The notes: a model not told the origin generated them from the letters alone. 64,000 bases of DNA from Scandinavium hiltneri (GCF_024764835.1 NZ_JALIGE010000076.1:248001-312000); one strand, 5' to 3'; counted from the stretch's first letter, positions 17,101-25,549 are shown. Program-made: numbers and translations.

Positions 17101-18447
17101 CTACCAACCGATTGACACGCCTGCGCCATAGCCAACATTTTGTTGGGTGTCGTCTGACACGGTGGCTTTGACGATGACGCTTTGCGATACGCGTGCCGAC
17201 ATCCCTACCGCGACGGCGTTTTCGCCTTCGTAGCCACCCACGCCTGCGCCGATGGCGAAAGTTTGGCCCTGGATCACCTGCGGAATATTAGCCTGCGCCA
17301 TTGCCCCGGATACCCCCGCTGAAGCCTCTTTTTTATTTTCATCGACTTCAGATTTGAGGTTGCTGAAATTGCTGTTCAGCTTATTAATTTGTCCGGTATT
17401 ACTTTCGACCTGCGCTTGCGTGGCACGCACTTCCGAATGAACGGTATTGATGTTATTTCCGTTGACATCAATATCACGACGATTTTCAGTAATGGTCTTT
17501 TGGTTATTGCCGATGACTTTCTCATCCTGCTTTATTTCGTCGCTATTTTTTACGATCGCATCCTGATTCTGCTCGATACCTTTATGATTGCGGTCAATCT
17601 CATGGCTGTTATCAGCAATATGGCTGCTGTTGTCTGCCACCGCTTCGCGGGTGCGCTGGATTTGCTCATGAGTCTGCTTAAGACCTTCCTGATTCTTTTC
17701 GATATCGTGTTCGTCCTGAACAATCGCGTTGCTATTTGCCGTCACGACTTCACGGGTGCGGTGAATAGCATCGTTGTTCTGCTGAACATCATTATGGTTC
17801 TGGGTAATGCCTGCAGCGTTCTGCGCAATACCGTTACTGTTTTCTGCAACCGTGTTGCTGGTCTGCTTAATGGCTTGCTGGTTCTGAGCAACGGCATCTT
17901 CCGTTTTCGCGATATCGTGGTGGTTTTCCGCGATATCGTTATGGTTCCGGGTAATGCCTGAAGCGTTCTGCGCAATATCGTTACTGTTTTCTGCGACCGT
18001 GTCACTGGTCTGCTTTATGGCTTGCTGGTTCTGCGTAATCCCAGCTGCGTTTTGCGCAATATCCTGGTTATCCTGATCCAGCGTGGTTTTTAACGGCGCT
18101 ATTTGCGTATTTGTATAGGTATGCGCATCGGTTGTTGAATCAGGCGACGGTACTGCTGCTCCTAAATTTCTCATCGGCACAGGGGTATTCGATGTAAGCG
18201 GAATGGGGTCTAAATCCATATACCCGCCATGGATATTATCTACCGGGTGATTCCCATTTAAATAATTATTCGCCTCCTGAAGCGTATTCTTTCTCATTAC
18301 CTCATCATAAATCCAGGGTGCGTTTGATTTAATATCAGGATGATCAGCAAAGTACTCATTGGCCGCATCAAGATCCGCCCCCGTCAACGCATAGGCGGAA
18401 GGAACAATGGCAGTGAAAAGCAGACAAGCAGGCACTAAAAATTTCAT
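17101..18447 (-). CDS. YadA-like trimeric autotransporter adhesin
   Basis: A surface protein of 448 residues. Signal peptide 1-20; a globular head-like N-domain (21-115) starting LTGADLDAANEYF; an uninterrupted stalk of 37 heptads (116-374); and a C-terminal YadA-type membrane anchor (about 375-448: GVSGAMAQANIP…GAGVGGYEGENAVAVGMSAR…GYGAGVSIGW). Such anchors trimerise to form a 12-strand barrel that displays the stalk. There are no YadA-type head repeats, so the N-domain probably binds the ligand. It resembles small adhesins of this type in other enterics, but the receptor is unknown. The neighbouring wrbA is divergent. Confidence 0.85.
   Translation of the reverse strand: MKFLVPACLLFTAIVPSAYALTGADLDAANEYFADHPDIKSNAPWIYDEVMRKNTLQEANNYLNGNHPVDNIHGGYMDLDPIPLTSNTPVPMRNLGAAVPSPDSTTDAHTYTNTQIAPLKTTLDQDNQDIAQNAAGITQNQQAIKQTSDTVAENSNDIAQNASGITRNHNDIAENHHDIAKTEDAVAQNQQAIKQTSNTVAENSNGIAQNAAGITQNHNDVQQNNDAIHRTREVVTANSNAIVQDEHDIEKNQEGLKQTHEQIQRTREAVADNSSHIADNSHEIDRNHKGIEQNQDAIVKNSDEIKQDEKVIGNNQKTITENRRDIDVNGNNINTVHSEVRATQAQVESNTGQINKLNSNFSNLKSEVDENKKEASAGVSGAMAQANIPQVIQGQTFAIGAGVGGYEGENAVAVGMSARVSQSVIVKATVSDDTQQNVGYGAGVSIGW
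17326..18102 (-). repeat. Heptad-repeat coding region of the adhesin stalk
   Basis: Encodes 37 consecutive heptads of the form I/V-x-x-N/T-x-x-x without a break. Position 4 is Asn in 23 heptads, Thr in 7 and Asp in most of the rest of the central part. Blocks such as QQAIKQTS.TVAENSN.IAQNA recur nearly exactly, showing internal duplication of several heptads. Confidence 0.85.
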
Positions 18448-18875
18448 TAAATTACCATCAGATCATTATTTAAAGGTCGAGGGAATATCAGTACAAATGT
18501 CCTGAGCTGAAACCTGGATTGACACCTTACAAACAAAAATTCCTTTTTCCCTGGTGATGGCCAGTTAAGCGGAAGTGATTTTAGGGGTACGGGAAAGTGT
18601 AAAATTTGATTTAAGATAATTTTTCAAAATATTTCACATGAGAAAAATTTGAGTTGTGAATAATTAAGACCAGTAACTGTTGATGATTGTTACAGCACGA
18701 ATAGCTTAGACAGCAGGAGTTGTAGTAAAGATGTGAAACAGGGTTTCATTTGAAAAAAACGCCACCGCCTCGCTTTTCCCGCTTAAATCCCGACCGAGAG
18801 TTGACCAGACCCGGTATGTGACCAACACTTTCAGGAGTATCTTCCTTATACAGTGTCATTACGGAGAATAAGGCT
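18448..18875. other. Divergent intergenic region between adhesin and wrbA
   Basis: 428 bases holding the promoters of the trimeric adhesin (-) and wrbA (+). The half nearest the adhesin is AT-rich. A single TTGACCA word at 18801-18807 resembles half of a RutR site but lacks its mirror half. No gene or repeat is seen. wrbA is RpoS-dependent in E. coli. Confidence 0.4.
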
Positions 18876-19481
18876 ATGAGTGGAAACGCAAAAATTCTGG
18901 TTCTTTTTTATTCCATGTATGGACACATCGAAACAATGGCACAAGCCATTGCGGACGGTGCGAACCAGGTAGATGGCGTTGATGTAACGGTAAAACGCGT
19001 GCCTGAAACGATGTCGGCGGAGGTATTCGCTAAATCGGGCGGCAAAACACATACCGCCCCGGTGGCGACACCGCAGGAACTTGCGGATTACGACGCCATC
19101 ATTTTCGGGACGCCTACCCGCTTCGGCAACATGGCCGGGCAAATGCGCACGTTCCTCGATCAAACCGGCGGCCTGTGGGCATCTGGCGCGCTGTACGGAA
19201 AACTCGCCAGCGTATTTAGTTCCACCGGCACCGGCGGCGGTCAGGAGCAAACCATTACCTCGACATGGACTACCCTCGCCCACCACGGCATGGTCATTGT
19301 GCCGATAGGCTATGGCGCGCAGGAATTATTTGATGTCTCTCAGGTACGCGGCGGTACGCCGTATGGCGCAACCACCATTGCAGGCGGTGACGGTTCGCGC
19401 CAGCCCAGCCAGGAAGAACTGGCGATTGCCCGCTATCAGGGACAACACGTTGCCAATCTGGCGCGCAAACTGAAAAGCTAA
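18876..19481 (+). CDS. wrbA: NAD(P)H:quinone oxidoreductase WrbA
   Basis: Flavodoxin-like FMN enzyme of 201 residues that reduces quinones by two electrons and is thought to protect against redox cycling. Nearly identical blocks to E. coli WrbA are visible: YSMYGHIETMAQ (FMN phosphate loop), GTPTRFGNM, FLDQTGGLWASGALYGKLAS and SSTGTGGGQEQT. The N-terminus has two to three extra residues (MSGNAKILV). A ribosome binding site ACGGAG precedes the ATG. It forms an operon with yccJ, 20 bases downstream, in the conserved order wrbA-yccJ-agp. Confidence 0.97.
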   Translation: MSGNAKILVLFYSMYGHIETMAQAIADGANQVDGVDVTVKRVPETMSAEVFAKSGGKTHTAPVATPQELADYDAIIFGTPTRFGNMAGQMRTFLDQTGGLWASGALYGKLASVFSSTGTGGGQEQTITSTWTTLAHHGMVIVPIGYGAQELFDVSQVRGGTPYGATTIAGGDGSRQPSQEELAIARYQGQHVANLARKLKS

Positions 19482-19501
19482 ACTTAGTCAGGAGGAATAC
19501 C

Positions 19502-19729
19502 ATGCCAACACAGGAATCCAAAGCGCATCACGTAGGTGAATGGGCAAGCTTGCGGAACACCTCACCGGAAATCGCTGAGGCCATTTTCGAACTGGTTAAG
19601 TACGACGAAAAACTGGCTGAAAAAGTCTGGGAAGAAGGCAGTGATGAAGTGCTGGCGCTGGCCTTTAAGAAAACCGATAAAGACTCGCTGTTCTGGGGCG
19701 AACAAACTATCGAACGTAAAAACGTCTGA
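19502..19729 (+). CDS. yccJ: YccJ family protein
   Basis: A 75-residue cytoplasmic protein, same length as E. coli YccJ and clearly the same (HHVGEWASLRNTSPEIAEA, ends FWGEQTIERKNV). The function is unknown; it always accompanies wrbA and may be part of the stationary-phase response. A strong AGGAGG ribosome binding site precedes the ATG. Confidence 0.95.
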   Translation: MPTQESKAHHVGEWASLRNTSPEIAEAIFELVKYDEKLAEKVWEEGSDEVLALAFKKTDKDSLFWGEQTIERKNV

Positions 19730-19735
19730 AACAGA

Positions 19736-19756
19736 CTCCCCCGCCAGGCGGGGGAG
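19736..19756. terminator. Hairpin between yccJ and agp
   Basis: Stem CTCCCCCG / CGGGGGAG with a short loop, at the convergent 3' ends of yccJ and agp. No real T-run follows on either side, so it may be a weak or rho-assisted terminator. Confidence 0.55.
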
Positions 19757-19764
19757 AATGCGTT

Positions 19765-21006
19765 TTACTTCGCCGCGTTATTCAGCACTTCATTGAACTT
19801 ATCTACCGGGCAGTATCCGTCTGCATCTACCGGGCAACCTTTCAGCTCCAGCGTGACGCGCTGTGGCGGCGCTTGCAGCGTCAGCACATCCGCATTACGC
19901 AACTGCTGCGTACTCTGATACAGATATTCGATTTTCATCAGTTCGCGGTTACCGGCCGCGTCACGCCAGCGTTCAAATACAATTTTGCCGCCAATCGGCG
20001 TGCGTTCGTACTGATCGTGTAGCGTATACGGTTTGAAATCCAGCGCCATTAACAGCGATGCGATATTCGAGTCATGCCCCACCAGTAGCGTCACTTTGGG
20101 GCCTTTTCCGGCATTGGTGACCAGCGTTTTATCGATGTATTTTACCAGCGGCGCAGCCACATTGCGGGCTACTTCCGGCGAGGTAAACAGGCTGTCCTGA
20201 TAGCCATTTTTCAGCTCTGACAGCACGCGCCACTGCTTGTCGGTTTTGATTTGTCCCCACGCCACCTGATCGGCCGGGAAACCTTCGTAATACTGAAGGG
20301 TGAAAGCATCGACCAGCGAGTTACCCACTTTCAGCGGTCCGTCGACGCCGGGTTCTTTTTCAAACGGTGCGCTGAAGGTGTCTTTGGCCTCGCTCAGGAA
20401 GCACACTTTCTTCTCTTTGCAGGCCGGGGAGTTTTGGTAATCAACGAAGGTTTCCAGCAGTTTATAGCTTTCGCCAAGGTTCATTTTCTGGCGCTCATCG
20501 CTCATTGCCTTCACCGCCTGCTGGCTGAAAGCAGCGGAAGAATCGGTGATCACCGGGTTAAACGTCGGGTCCATGGTGCCCATTTTGTCCTGATGATGGA
20601 CTGGCACATCACAGCCAGGAAACGCTCCGGTGATGAAGAACTGTGCGGTGGCGACGGTGCGTTGCAGACTGTTGGCATAGGCATAAACTGCATCTGGCGG
20701 CGGGCATTCACCGGTTGTCACCATCCCCTTTTCGGCCAACCATTCCCGCATGTAATGGCCCATATACACTTCGAGCACGCCACCTTTAGTGGTGAGCTGT
20801 CCGCCGGGCACATCCCACTCCGGCCATTTATTTGGCGTGGATTGTTCAAGAACGCTGCCATTATTGGCGAGCGGCGCACGCAGGTTGTGCCGGCTCATGA
20901 TCAACACCTGCTGGAGCTGATACCCCTCCGGCATAGTTTCTGCCTGGGCCGCAAAGCCCGCCATCATCGAGCCGATAACCGCCACGGCCAGTACGCTTTT
21001 TCTCAT
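19765..21006 (-). CDS. agp: Glucose-1-phosphatase Agp
   Basis: Periplasmic histidine acid phosphatase of 413 residues that releases phosphate from glucose-1-phosphate and can also act on phytate. Signal peptide ends FAAQA. The catalytic RHNLRAP motif (RHxxRxP) places the nucleophile at His40, and the proton-donor HD dipeptide is seen in LLVGHDSNIASLL. Several cysteines match the disulfides of the family. It is convergent with wrbA-yccJ, as in E. coli. Confidence 0.97.
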   Translation of the reverse strand: MRKSVLAVAVIGSMMAGFAAQAETMPEGYQLQQVLIMSRHNLRAPLANNGSVLEQSTPNKWPEWDVPGGQLTTKGGVLEVYMGHYMREWLAEKGMVTTGECPPPDAVYAYANSLQRTVATAQFFITGAFPGCDVPVHHQDKMGTMDPTFNPVITDSSAAFSQQAVKAMSDERQKMNLGESYKLLETFVDYQNSPACKEKKVCFLSEAKDTFSAPFEKEPGVDGPLKVGNSLVDAFTLQYYEGFPADQVAWGQIKTDKQWRVLSELKNGYQDSLFTSPEVARNVAAPLVKYIDKTLVTNAGKGPKVTLLVGHDSNIASLLMALDFKPYTLHDQYERTPIGGKIVFERWRDAAGNRELMKIEYLYQSTQQLRNADVLTLQAPPQRVTLELKGCPVDADGYCPVDKFNEVLNNAAK

Positions 21007-21156
21007 CCCTTTGTCCTCTTGCGTTAATGAACTGGAGTAAGTGTGACAGATTTATGACAATTTACCGGGAAGCTGGCCGCAAACTGGCGATGTTCTCTTC
21101 CCTGTGGCTAAACGGTTTTATAAAAAAACTAATCGCCCTATCTGGAGTTCACGTGA

Positions 21157-21351
21157 AACGTACCAGAAGGTTCGGTGATGAGTGCGGAGGATTTGGTCGA
21201 TGCGGCACTTGCCGGGCTGGATAACGCTGAACAGGTCACACTGCCACCGGTGCATGACCTTACCTTGAGGGACCCTTACGAACAGTCACGTCTGGCGCTA
21301 TTCACCACCTCCAGAACTGGCGTGCCTGCCCCGCGCTATCAGAAGCGTTGA
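21157..21351 (+). pseudogene. 3' remnant of a short-chain dehydrogenase gene
   Basis: The frame 21157-21351 reads …EGSVMSAEDLVDAALAGLDN…, the typical C-terminal end of an SDR-family oxidoreductase (segment after the Rossmann core). It ends GVPAPRYQKR. An in-frame TGA (21154) lies immediately upstream, and no NAD-binding (TGxxxGxG) or YxxxK part exists nearby. Only about 64 codons of an approximately 250-codon gene remain, lying between agp and a small secreted-protein gene. Confidence 0.7.
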
Positions 21352-21354
21352 ATG

Positions 21355-21383
21355 AAAACAGGGTGGTCTTTTGCCACCCTGTT
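21355..21383 (-). terminator. Terminator of the small secreted protein gene
   Basis: Stem AACAGGGTGG / CCACCCTGTT (21357-21366 and 21374-21383). On the minus strand it is followed by TTTTC. It overlaps the end of the SDR remnant. Confidence 0.75.
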
Positions 21384-21395
21384 GGTATTCCGTCG

Positions 21396-21623
21396 TTATT
21401 CCGCAACAGGCAAGGCGGTCAGCGTGCAAATTGCCATATGTTTCCCGCCACGTCGGTCAGTAATCGTCACCGTGTCTCCCGCTTTTTTACCTTCACATGG
21501 TTTTACCATTGTGTCGGTAAAATGCTGACGCATCTGTTGTTGGCTGGTTGGCGCGGCTTGCACGGCCCCCGCCATCATCGCCCCCGCCAGCACCAGTAAC
21601 GTTAGGGTCATTGTCGATTTCAT
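21396..21623 (-). CDS. Small secreted protein of unknown function
   Basis: A 75-residue protein. A Sec signal peptide is seen (ends AGAVQA). The mature part, about 52 residues, has TMVKPCEGKKAGDTVTITDR and RGGKHMAICTLTALP, with two cysteines that could form a disulfide. It ends with a short acidic tail. A GGAGAG ribosome binding site and a downstream terminator support a real monocistronic gene. I do not recognise a family. Confidence 0.75.
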   Translation of the reverse strand: MKSTMTLTLLVLAGAMMAGAVQAAPTSQQQMRQHFTDTMVKPCEGKKAGDTVTITDRRGGKHMAICTLTALPVAE

Positions 21624-21803
21624 CTTTCTCTCCGAACTTGGCTCATTCTGGTGAACCTTAACATCCTGCTTTGCGGCTTACTGTAAATTCCATTTGCCGA
21701 TTGTTACCTGGCTTGTGCTACATTTCCAAAAGCTGAGTCCGAAATGCCCTATGAAATCAGCCGGTCCCGATACTAATCGCATTTCCGCATCACATTGGAC
21801 GTC

Positions 21804-22982
21804 ATGAAAACGCTATTCAAAAAACTTTCCGCGCTTAAAACGGTATTTCGCCCCCACCGCTGTCTTGGCGTTCTGACGCTGATCATCGGCTGCGTGTTTC
21901 TGAAACCACTGTTACTGGATTTGTACGACTTTGTCCCGCAGGCCCGGGGAGCATTTACCGGCTGGAAAGATCTGATTTCAACATTTGGTCTGCTGACGCT
22001 ACCGCAGGTGGTACTGGGTATTGCCATCGTGCTGATGAGCATCGGCTTGCTGTTACGTGCGCGGGTGGCGTGGTCGTTTACGCTGATCCTGCTTATCGCC
22101 GTGGCACTGTTCAATTTTCTGCTGCACGACGGCAGTCGCCATATTGGCTATCTGTCGCTGCTGGATTGTCTGTGTCTGCTGTGGTTCTGGCGCGAATTCA
22201 GCCAGTCCAGCCTCGCCGCCGGTACGCTGTTTGCGCTAATCAGCTTTGCGTCGTTGCTGACCTACGCCCTGAGCGGATCGCTGTATCTTGGCGATGAATT
22301 TCACCCGGTAATCAACGAACTCTCAACGGCGCTCTATTTTTCCACCGTAAGCATGTCCACCGTCGGCTTTGGCGATATCGTGCCCGTCACCGCGTCGGCC
22401 CGCCTGTTTACCGTATCGATCATTATTCTGGGTATCACCGTCTTCGCCACGTCGATCAGCGCCATCATTGGGCCGGTGATTGGCGGCAATCTCAAACGTA
22501 TGATTAAAGGAAGAATTTCACACGCCATGCGTAAGAACCATATGATTATTATCGGCGCGACACCGCTGGCGCTGAGCGTTTATAACGGCCTGTCCGATCG
22601 CAATGAAACCGTCACCGTGATTGTGCCTCCAGGCATTAAACATGAATATCCGCCCGAAGCCGACGTGTTGATTGACGATCCCTCCTCCGATAAGGCGTTG
22701 CGTGATGCGGGTGCGGAAAAGGCCCGCTATATTCTTGTGCTGCGCAATGACGATTCCGATAACGCTTTTATCGTGCTGGCGGCGAAAGAAGTGGTCACTG
22801 GCGAGACCAAAATCCTCGCGCTGGTCAATTCTGATAAAAACCTGAGTAAGATAAAACGCGTCCAGCCGGATATCGTTTTTTCCCTGCAAACTCTCGCCAG
22901 TGAAATGCTGCTGCGCAAACTGAGCGGCGAAAATATGGATACCGATAACCTGATGGATTTACTCTTCCAGGACGGACATTAA
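21804..22982 (+). CDS. Kch-type potassium channel with RCK domain
   Basis: Inner-membrane ion channel of 392 residues, similar along its length to E. coli Kch (417). Transmembrane helices occupy about 20-160. The pore loop has the selectivity filter TVGFGD (residues 186-191; Kch has TVGYGD). The C-terminal cytoplasmic RCK/TrkA-N domain begins about 235 (KNHMIIIGATPLALSVYNGL) and lacks a clear GxGxxG nucleotide loop. The ATG at 21804 is chosen over a TTG nine bases upstream. It is shorter than Kch at the C-terminus. Ion selectivity and gating ligand are inferred. Confidence 0.9.
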   Translation: MKTLFKKLSALKTVFRPHRCLGVLTLIIGCVFLKPLLLDLYDFVPQARGAFTGWKDLISTFGLLTLPQVVLGIAIVLMSIGLLLRARVAWSFTLILLIAVALFNFLLHDGSRHIGYLSLLDCLCLLWFWREFSQSSLAAGTLFALISFASLLTYALSGSLYLGDEFHPVINELSTALYFSTVSMSTVGFGDIVPVTASARLFTVSIIILGITVFATSISAIIGPVIGGNLKRMIKGRISHAMRKNHMIIIGATPLALSVYNGLSDRNETVTVIVPPGIKHEYPPEADVLIDDPSSDKALRDAGAEKARYILVLRNDDSDNAFIVLAAKEVVTGETKILALVNSDKNLSKIKRVQPDIVFSLQTLASEMLLRKLSGENMDTDNLMDLLFQDGH

Positions 22983-23055
22983 TACCTGACTGGCATCGCT
23001 GGCACGAAGATCTATGATTATAAAATCATTTGTGCACTCAACTGAGGAGAAGGCG

Positions 23056-23244
23056 ATGGGCTATTTCGAAATCAAAAAATCCGATAAGGATACGAAGGAA
23101 CCGTATTACTTTGTGTTGAAGGCAGGCAACCATGAGGTGATCGCCCGCAGCGAAATGTATTCCAGCAAGGCGGCGGCGCAAAAAGGCATTGCGTCAGTGC
23201 AGAAAAACGGTGCAAGCACCGACGTGCGTGATAAAACTGAGTAA
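23056..23244 (+). CDS. YegP-like DUF1508 protein
   Basis: A 62-residue protein with one DUF1508 unit (YFVLKAGNHEVIARSEMYSSKAAAQKGIASVQKN). E. coli YegP has two such units in tandem, so this is the single-repeat version. The ATG at 23056 follows a clear GAGGAGA ribosome binding site; an upstream frame from 23014 is not used. The function is unknown. A bidirectional terminator follows. Confidence 0.88.
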   Translation: MGYFEIKKSDKDTKEPYYFVLKAGNHEVIARSEMYSSKAAAQKGIASVQKNGASTDVRDKTE

Positions 23245-23253
23245 ACCAAAAGC

Positions 23254-23281
23254 AAAAGCCCGCGATAAACGCGGGCTTTAT
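23254..23281. terminator. Bidirectional terminator
   Basis: Stem AAAGCCCGCG / CGCGGGCTTT (23255-23264 and 23270-23279) between the convergent YegP-like and 11-mer repeat protein genes. Confidence 0.88.
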
Positions 23282-23303
23282 TATTTATAACGGTTGAAGC
23301 GTA

Positions 23304-23750
23304 TTATTCAGAGACGCTTTTCTTCACATCCTGGGCACCGGCTTTGGTTTTATCCCATGCCTTAGTGCTGCCTTCTTTTGTGGCATCCCATGCTTTTTGG
23401 CTGCCGTCTTTGGTTTTATCCCAGGCTTTCTGACTACCTTCTTTGGTGCCATTCCAGGCTTTTTCAGAACCCTGTTTGGTTTTATCCCAGGCCTTCTCGC
23501 TGCCTTCTTTGGTATTGTTCCAGGCTTTCTGACCATCCTGCTTCATCTTGTCAGTGGTTGAGTCGTCGCTTTTTGCTTTGCTCATTTGTTCCTGAGTACG
23601 ATGTTCGGTCTGATGCAGTTTTTCTTTAGCTGTGTCGGCGCCAGCGTGGGCGGCCTGAACGGTCTCATCGGTTGCATGCTGCATTTCGCCCTGGGCCATT
23701 GCACCGGTAGCGACAAACAGAAGGGACAAAGCGATTGCTGTCTTTTTCAT
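23304..23750 (-). CDS. Periplasmic 11-residue repeat protein (LEA/apolipoprotein-like)
   Basis: A 148-residue protein with a signal peptide (ends TGAMAQ), a linker rich in Thr, Ala and His, and from about residue 69 six near-exact copies of an 11-residue unit, TK-E/D/Q-GSxKAWDx. Each copy has Lys, Glu and Ala around a Trp, as expected for an amphipathic helix of the LEA/apolipoprotein kind. There are no cysteines. The predicted role is envelope or membrane protection under drying or salt stress, but this is inference. A good ribosome binding site (AAGGAA) precedes the ATG. Confidence 0.8.
   Translation of the reverse strand: MKKTAIALSLLFVATGAMAQGEMQHATDETVQAAHAGADTAKEKLHQTEHRTQEQMSKAKSDDSTTDKMKQDGQKAWNNTKEGSEKAWDKTKQGSEKAWNGTKEGSQKAWDKTKDGSQKAWDATKEGSTKAWDKTKAGAQDVKKSVSE
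23316..23546 (-). repeat. 33-base tandem repeats
   Basis: Seven contiguous 33-base units (the last degenerate) that encode the 11-residue unit. Units differ mostly by single substitutions, so copy number may vary between strains. They are not separated by spacers. Confidence 0.85.
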
Positions 23751-24128
23751 TTTAACTATTCCTTTTATCAGAGTCCGGCTATTACTCTATTTTTCAGGAA
23801 CGATAACGACAAGGCGATAAATCCTAATTGATTCAAAGGCGCTGGCGACCCGGAACAAAACGTCAGTGAACGCCACTGGAAATTATCCCCTGAACTTGCG
23901 CCCTGTCTTCTGGCTGATATTTATCCCCTGGCGCATTCTACTTCTGACCTCGTGCATGCAGCGCCATCCTCACTTAACCCTATCATTTTATAGTGAATTT
24001 TCGCACTAATCATTTTAGTGAATTTATCATTTATGAATGAGTGATTGTTATATATACACCATGTGAATACATTAATGCCACACCCGATGTGGGTGTGTAT
24101 TTCAAACAGATCATCTTAAGGAGATTAA
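23751..24128. promoter_or_regulatory. Fimbrial operon 1 promoter region
   Basis: 378 bases, becoming AT-rich from 23990. It includes two copies of TAGTGAATTT (around 23993 and 24020) and tandem AT-rich words just before the AAGGAG ribosome binding site of the first pilin. No invertible-element recombinase gene and no clear paired inverted repeats were seen, so phase switching is not supported. Confidence 0.45.
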
Positions 24129-24659
24129 ATGAAAAGACTGATCGCTCTCTCTATGTTGTCAGGGGCATTTATTGCTGCACCTGCTACATTTGCCGCCACC
24201 GGTGAAGGGCAAGTTAATTTTACGGGTGAAATTCTGGATTCCGCCTGTGAAGTTGTCGATTCACTCGCCAGCCCATTAAGCGTCGATTTAGGTAAAGTTT
24301 CAAAAACGGTATTCACCGGTGTCGGTTCAACCACCTCGCCTACAAGCTTTAAACTGACACTCAAGAATTGCCCGGCAAGCGTCTCTACCGCGTCGATTAC
24401 CTTTAGTGGAACGGCAAACCCTGACAATGCAGAAGTGCTGGCGTTAACGGCTGGGGCGGATATTGCAAGTGGCGTAGGTATCCAGCTTCTGGATGAATCT
24501 TCACAGCCATTCCCGCTGTATCAACCTTCTGTTGACCACCCTCTGCAAAGTTCTGTAGATAATGAGCTGGAATTTGGCGCCCGTTATATTGCGACATCCG
24601 ACACTGTCACCGCCGGCCAGGCTGACTCCGTAGCCAACTTCACCGTCGTTTATAACTAG
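24129..24659 (+). CDS. Fimbrial major subunit (operon 1)
   Basis: Chaperone-usher pilin of 176 residues. It has a signal peptide (ends ATFA), an N-terminal strand GEGQVNFTGEILDSACEV, two cysteines for the pilin disulfide (DSACEV and LKNCPA) and a C-terminal beta strand ending VANFTVVYN with the penultimate Tyr needed for chaperone binding. It is first in the operon with a strong ribosome binding site, as expected for the major shaft protein. The fimbria type and receptor are unknown. Confidence 0.9.
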   Translation: MKRLIALSMLSGAFIAAPATFAATGEGQVNFTGEILDSACEVVDSLASPLSVDLGKVSKTVFTGVGSTTSPTSFKLTLKNCPASVSTASITFSGTANPDNAEVLALTAGADIASGVGIQLLDESSQPFPLYQPSVDHPLQSSVDNELEFGARYIATSDTVTAGQADSVANFTVVYN

Positions 24660-24674
24660 TTTTTGCAAAAATCA

Positions 24675-24691
24675 GGTGAGTCTTTCTCACC
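24675..24691 (+). terminator. Possible attenuator after the major pilin
   Basis: Small stem GGTGAG / CTCACC, followed by GTTGTTTTTC. A partial terminator here would explain pilin excess over chaperone and usher. It is weak. Confidence 0.45.
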
Positions 24692-24815
24692 AGCGTTGTT
24701 TTTCAATTTTCTGTCATTCCCCAGTTCCATTCCGGGTGGGATAACTGCGTCTGGTGGGAGAGATTTTCTTTCCTGTATATATCTCTGACCTACTTATTAT
24801 TTTAAAGGTATTATT

Positions 24816-25490
24816 ATGCGTAAGATAATAATCGCTACTCTTTTTGTTGCAACGCTTCCTGTTGCGCATGCTGGTGTCATTATTGGTGGCACTCGCCTTA
24901 TTTATAATGGTGCCAAAAAAGAATCATCCATTACTATTACCAACCCTGACGACATTAACTATTTAATCCAATCATGGGTCGCACCTGAACACGAGGGTGG
25001 AAGCAAAGCACCTTTTATCATTACGCCGCCACTGTTCCGTCTGAAGGGATCGCAGGAAAATATATTGCGGGTAGTAAAAATCCCGGCACAGTTACCGAAC
25101 GATCGGGAGTCTCTGTTCTGGCTGGATATCAAGTCGGTACCGGCATCGAAAAAATCTGAGAGCTCAAATACCTTACAGATAGCGGTGAAAACACGGCTCA
25201 AATTGATTTATCGCCCGAACGGCATCTCCGCGACGCCTGAGAGTGTGGCGAATAAAATCACCTGGAGCAAAAGTGGCAATACCCTGAAGGCCAATAACCC
25301 AACGCCTTTTTACATGAACTTCCAGCAAGTCACGTTAAATGGAAAAGCCATCAGCCAGGCTAATTATCTGCCGCCTATGAGCAGTCAGACCTATACGCTC
25401 AATGCTGGCATGCAGGGCACTACTGTCGCCTGGAGCATCATTAACGATTACGGCGGCATCAGCAAAACATTCACAGCCAGCGCACACTAA
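24816..25490 (+). CDS. Fimbrial periplasmic chaperone (operon 1)
   Basis: PapD-type chaperone of 224 residues: signal peptide ending VAHA, two immunoglobulin-like domains, and the family pattern GGTRLIYNGAKKESSITITN with RESLFWLDIK, a variant of the consensus RESLFWLN. It caps pilin subunits in the periplasm by donor-strand complementation and delivers them to the adjacent usher. The Arg/Lys cleft residues for binding subunit C-termini are expected near Arg12 (mature) and Lys103-type positions; exact numbering was not verified. Confidence 0.95.
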   Translation: MRKIIIATLFVATLPVAHAGVIIGGTRLIYNGAKKESSITITNPDDINYLIQSWVAPEHEGGSKAPFIITPPLFRLKGSQENILRVVKIPAQLPNDRESLFWLDIKSVPASKKSESSNTLQIAVKTRLKLIYRPNGISATPESVANKITWSKSGNTLKANNPTPFYMNFQQVTLNGKAISQANYLPPMSSQTYTLNAGMQGTTVAWSIINDYGGISKTFTASAH

Positions 25491-25549
25491 GTTTTTTGTT
25501 CAATCCTGCTATTTGTTTTATCTTCAGTCCTGGTAAATGGTTATTCACT

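Noticed and set aside
17326..18102. Repeated sequence considered as CRISPR or VNTR
   Set aside because: Repeats encode heptads of a coiled coil, vary in sequence and have no spacers.
18801..18816. Possible RutR operator upstream of wrbA
   Set aside because: TTGACCA is present, but the mirror half TGGTCAA is not at the required spacing; only a half-site.
23316..23546. Tandem repeats looked like a CRISPR array
   Set aside because: Units are contiguous, 33 bases, in frame with a protein and lack unique spacers; no cas genes nearby.
23990..24128. Phase-variable invertible element before fimbrial operon 1
   Set aside because: No recombinase gene and no pair of inverted repeats bounding a promoter were found; only short direct repeats.
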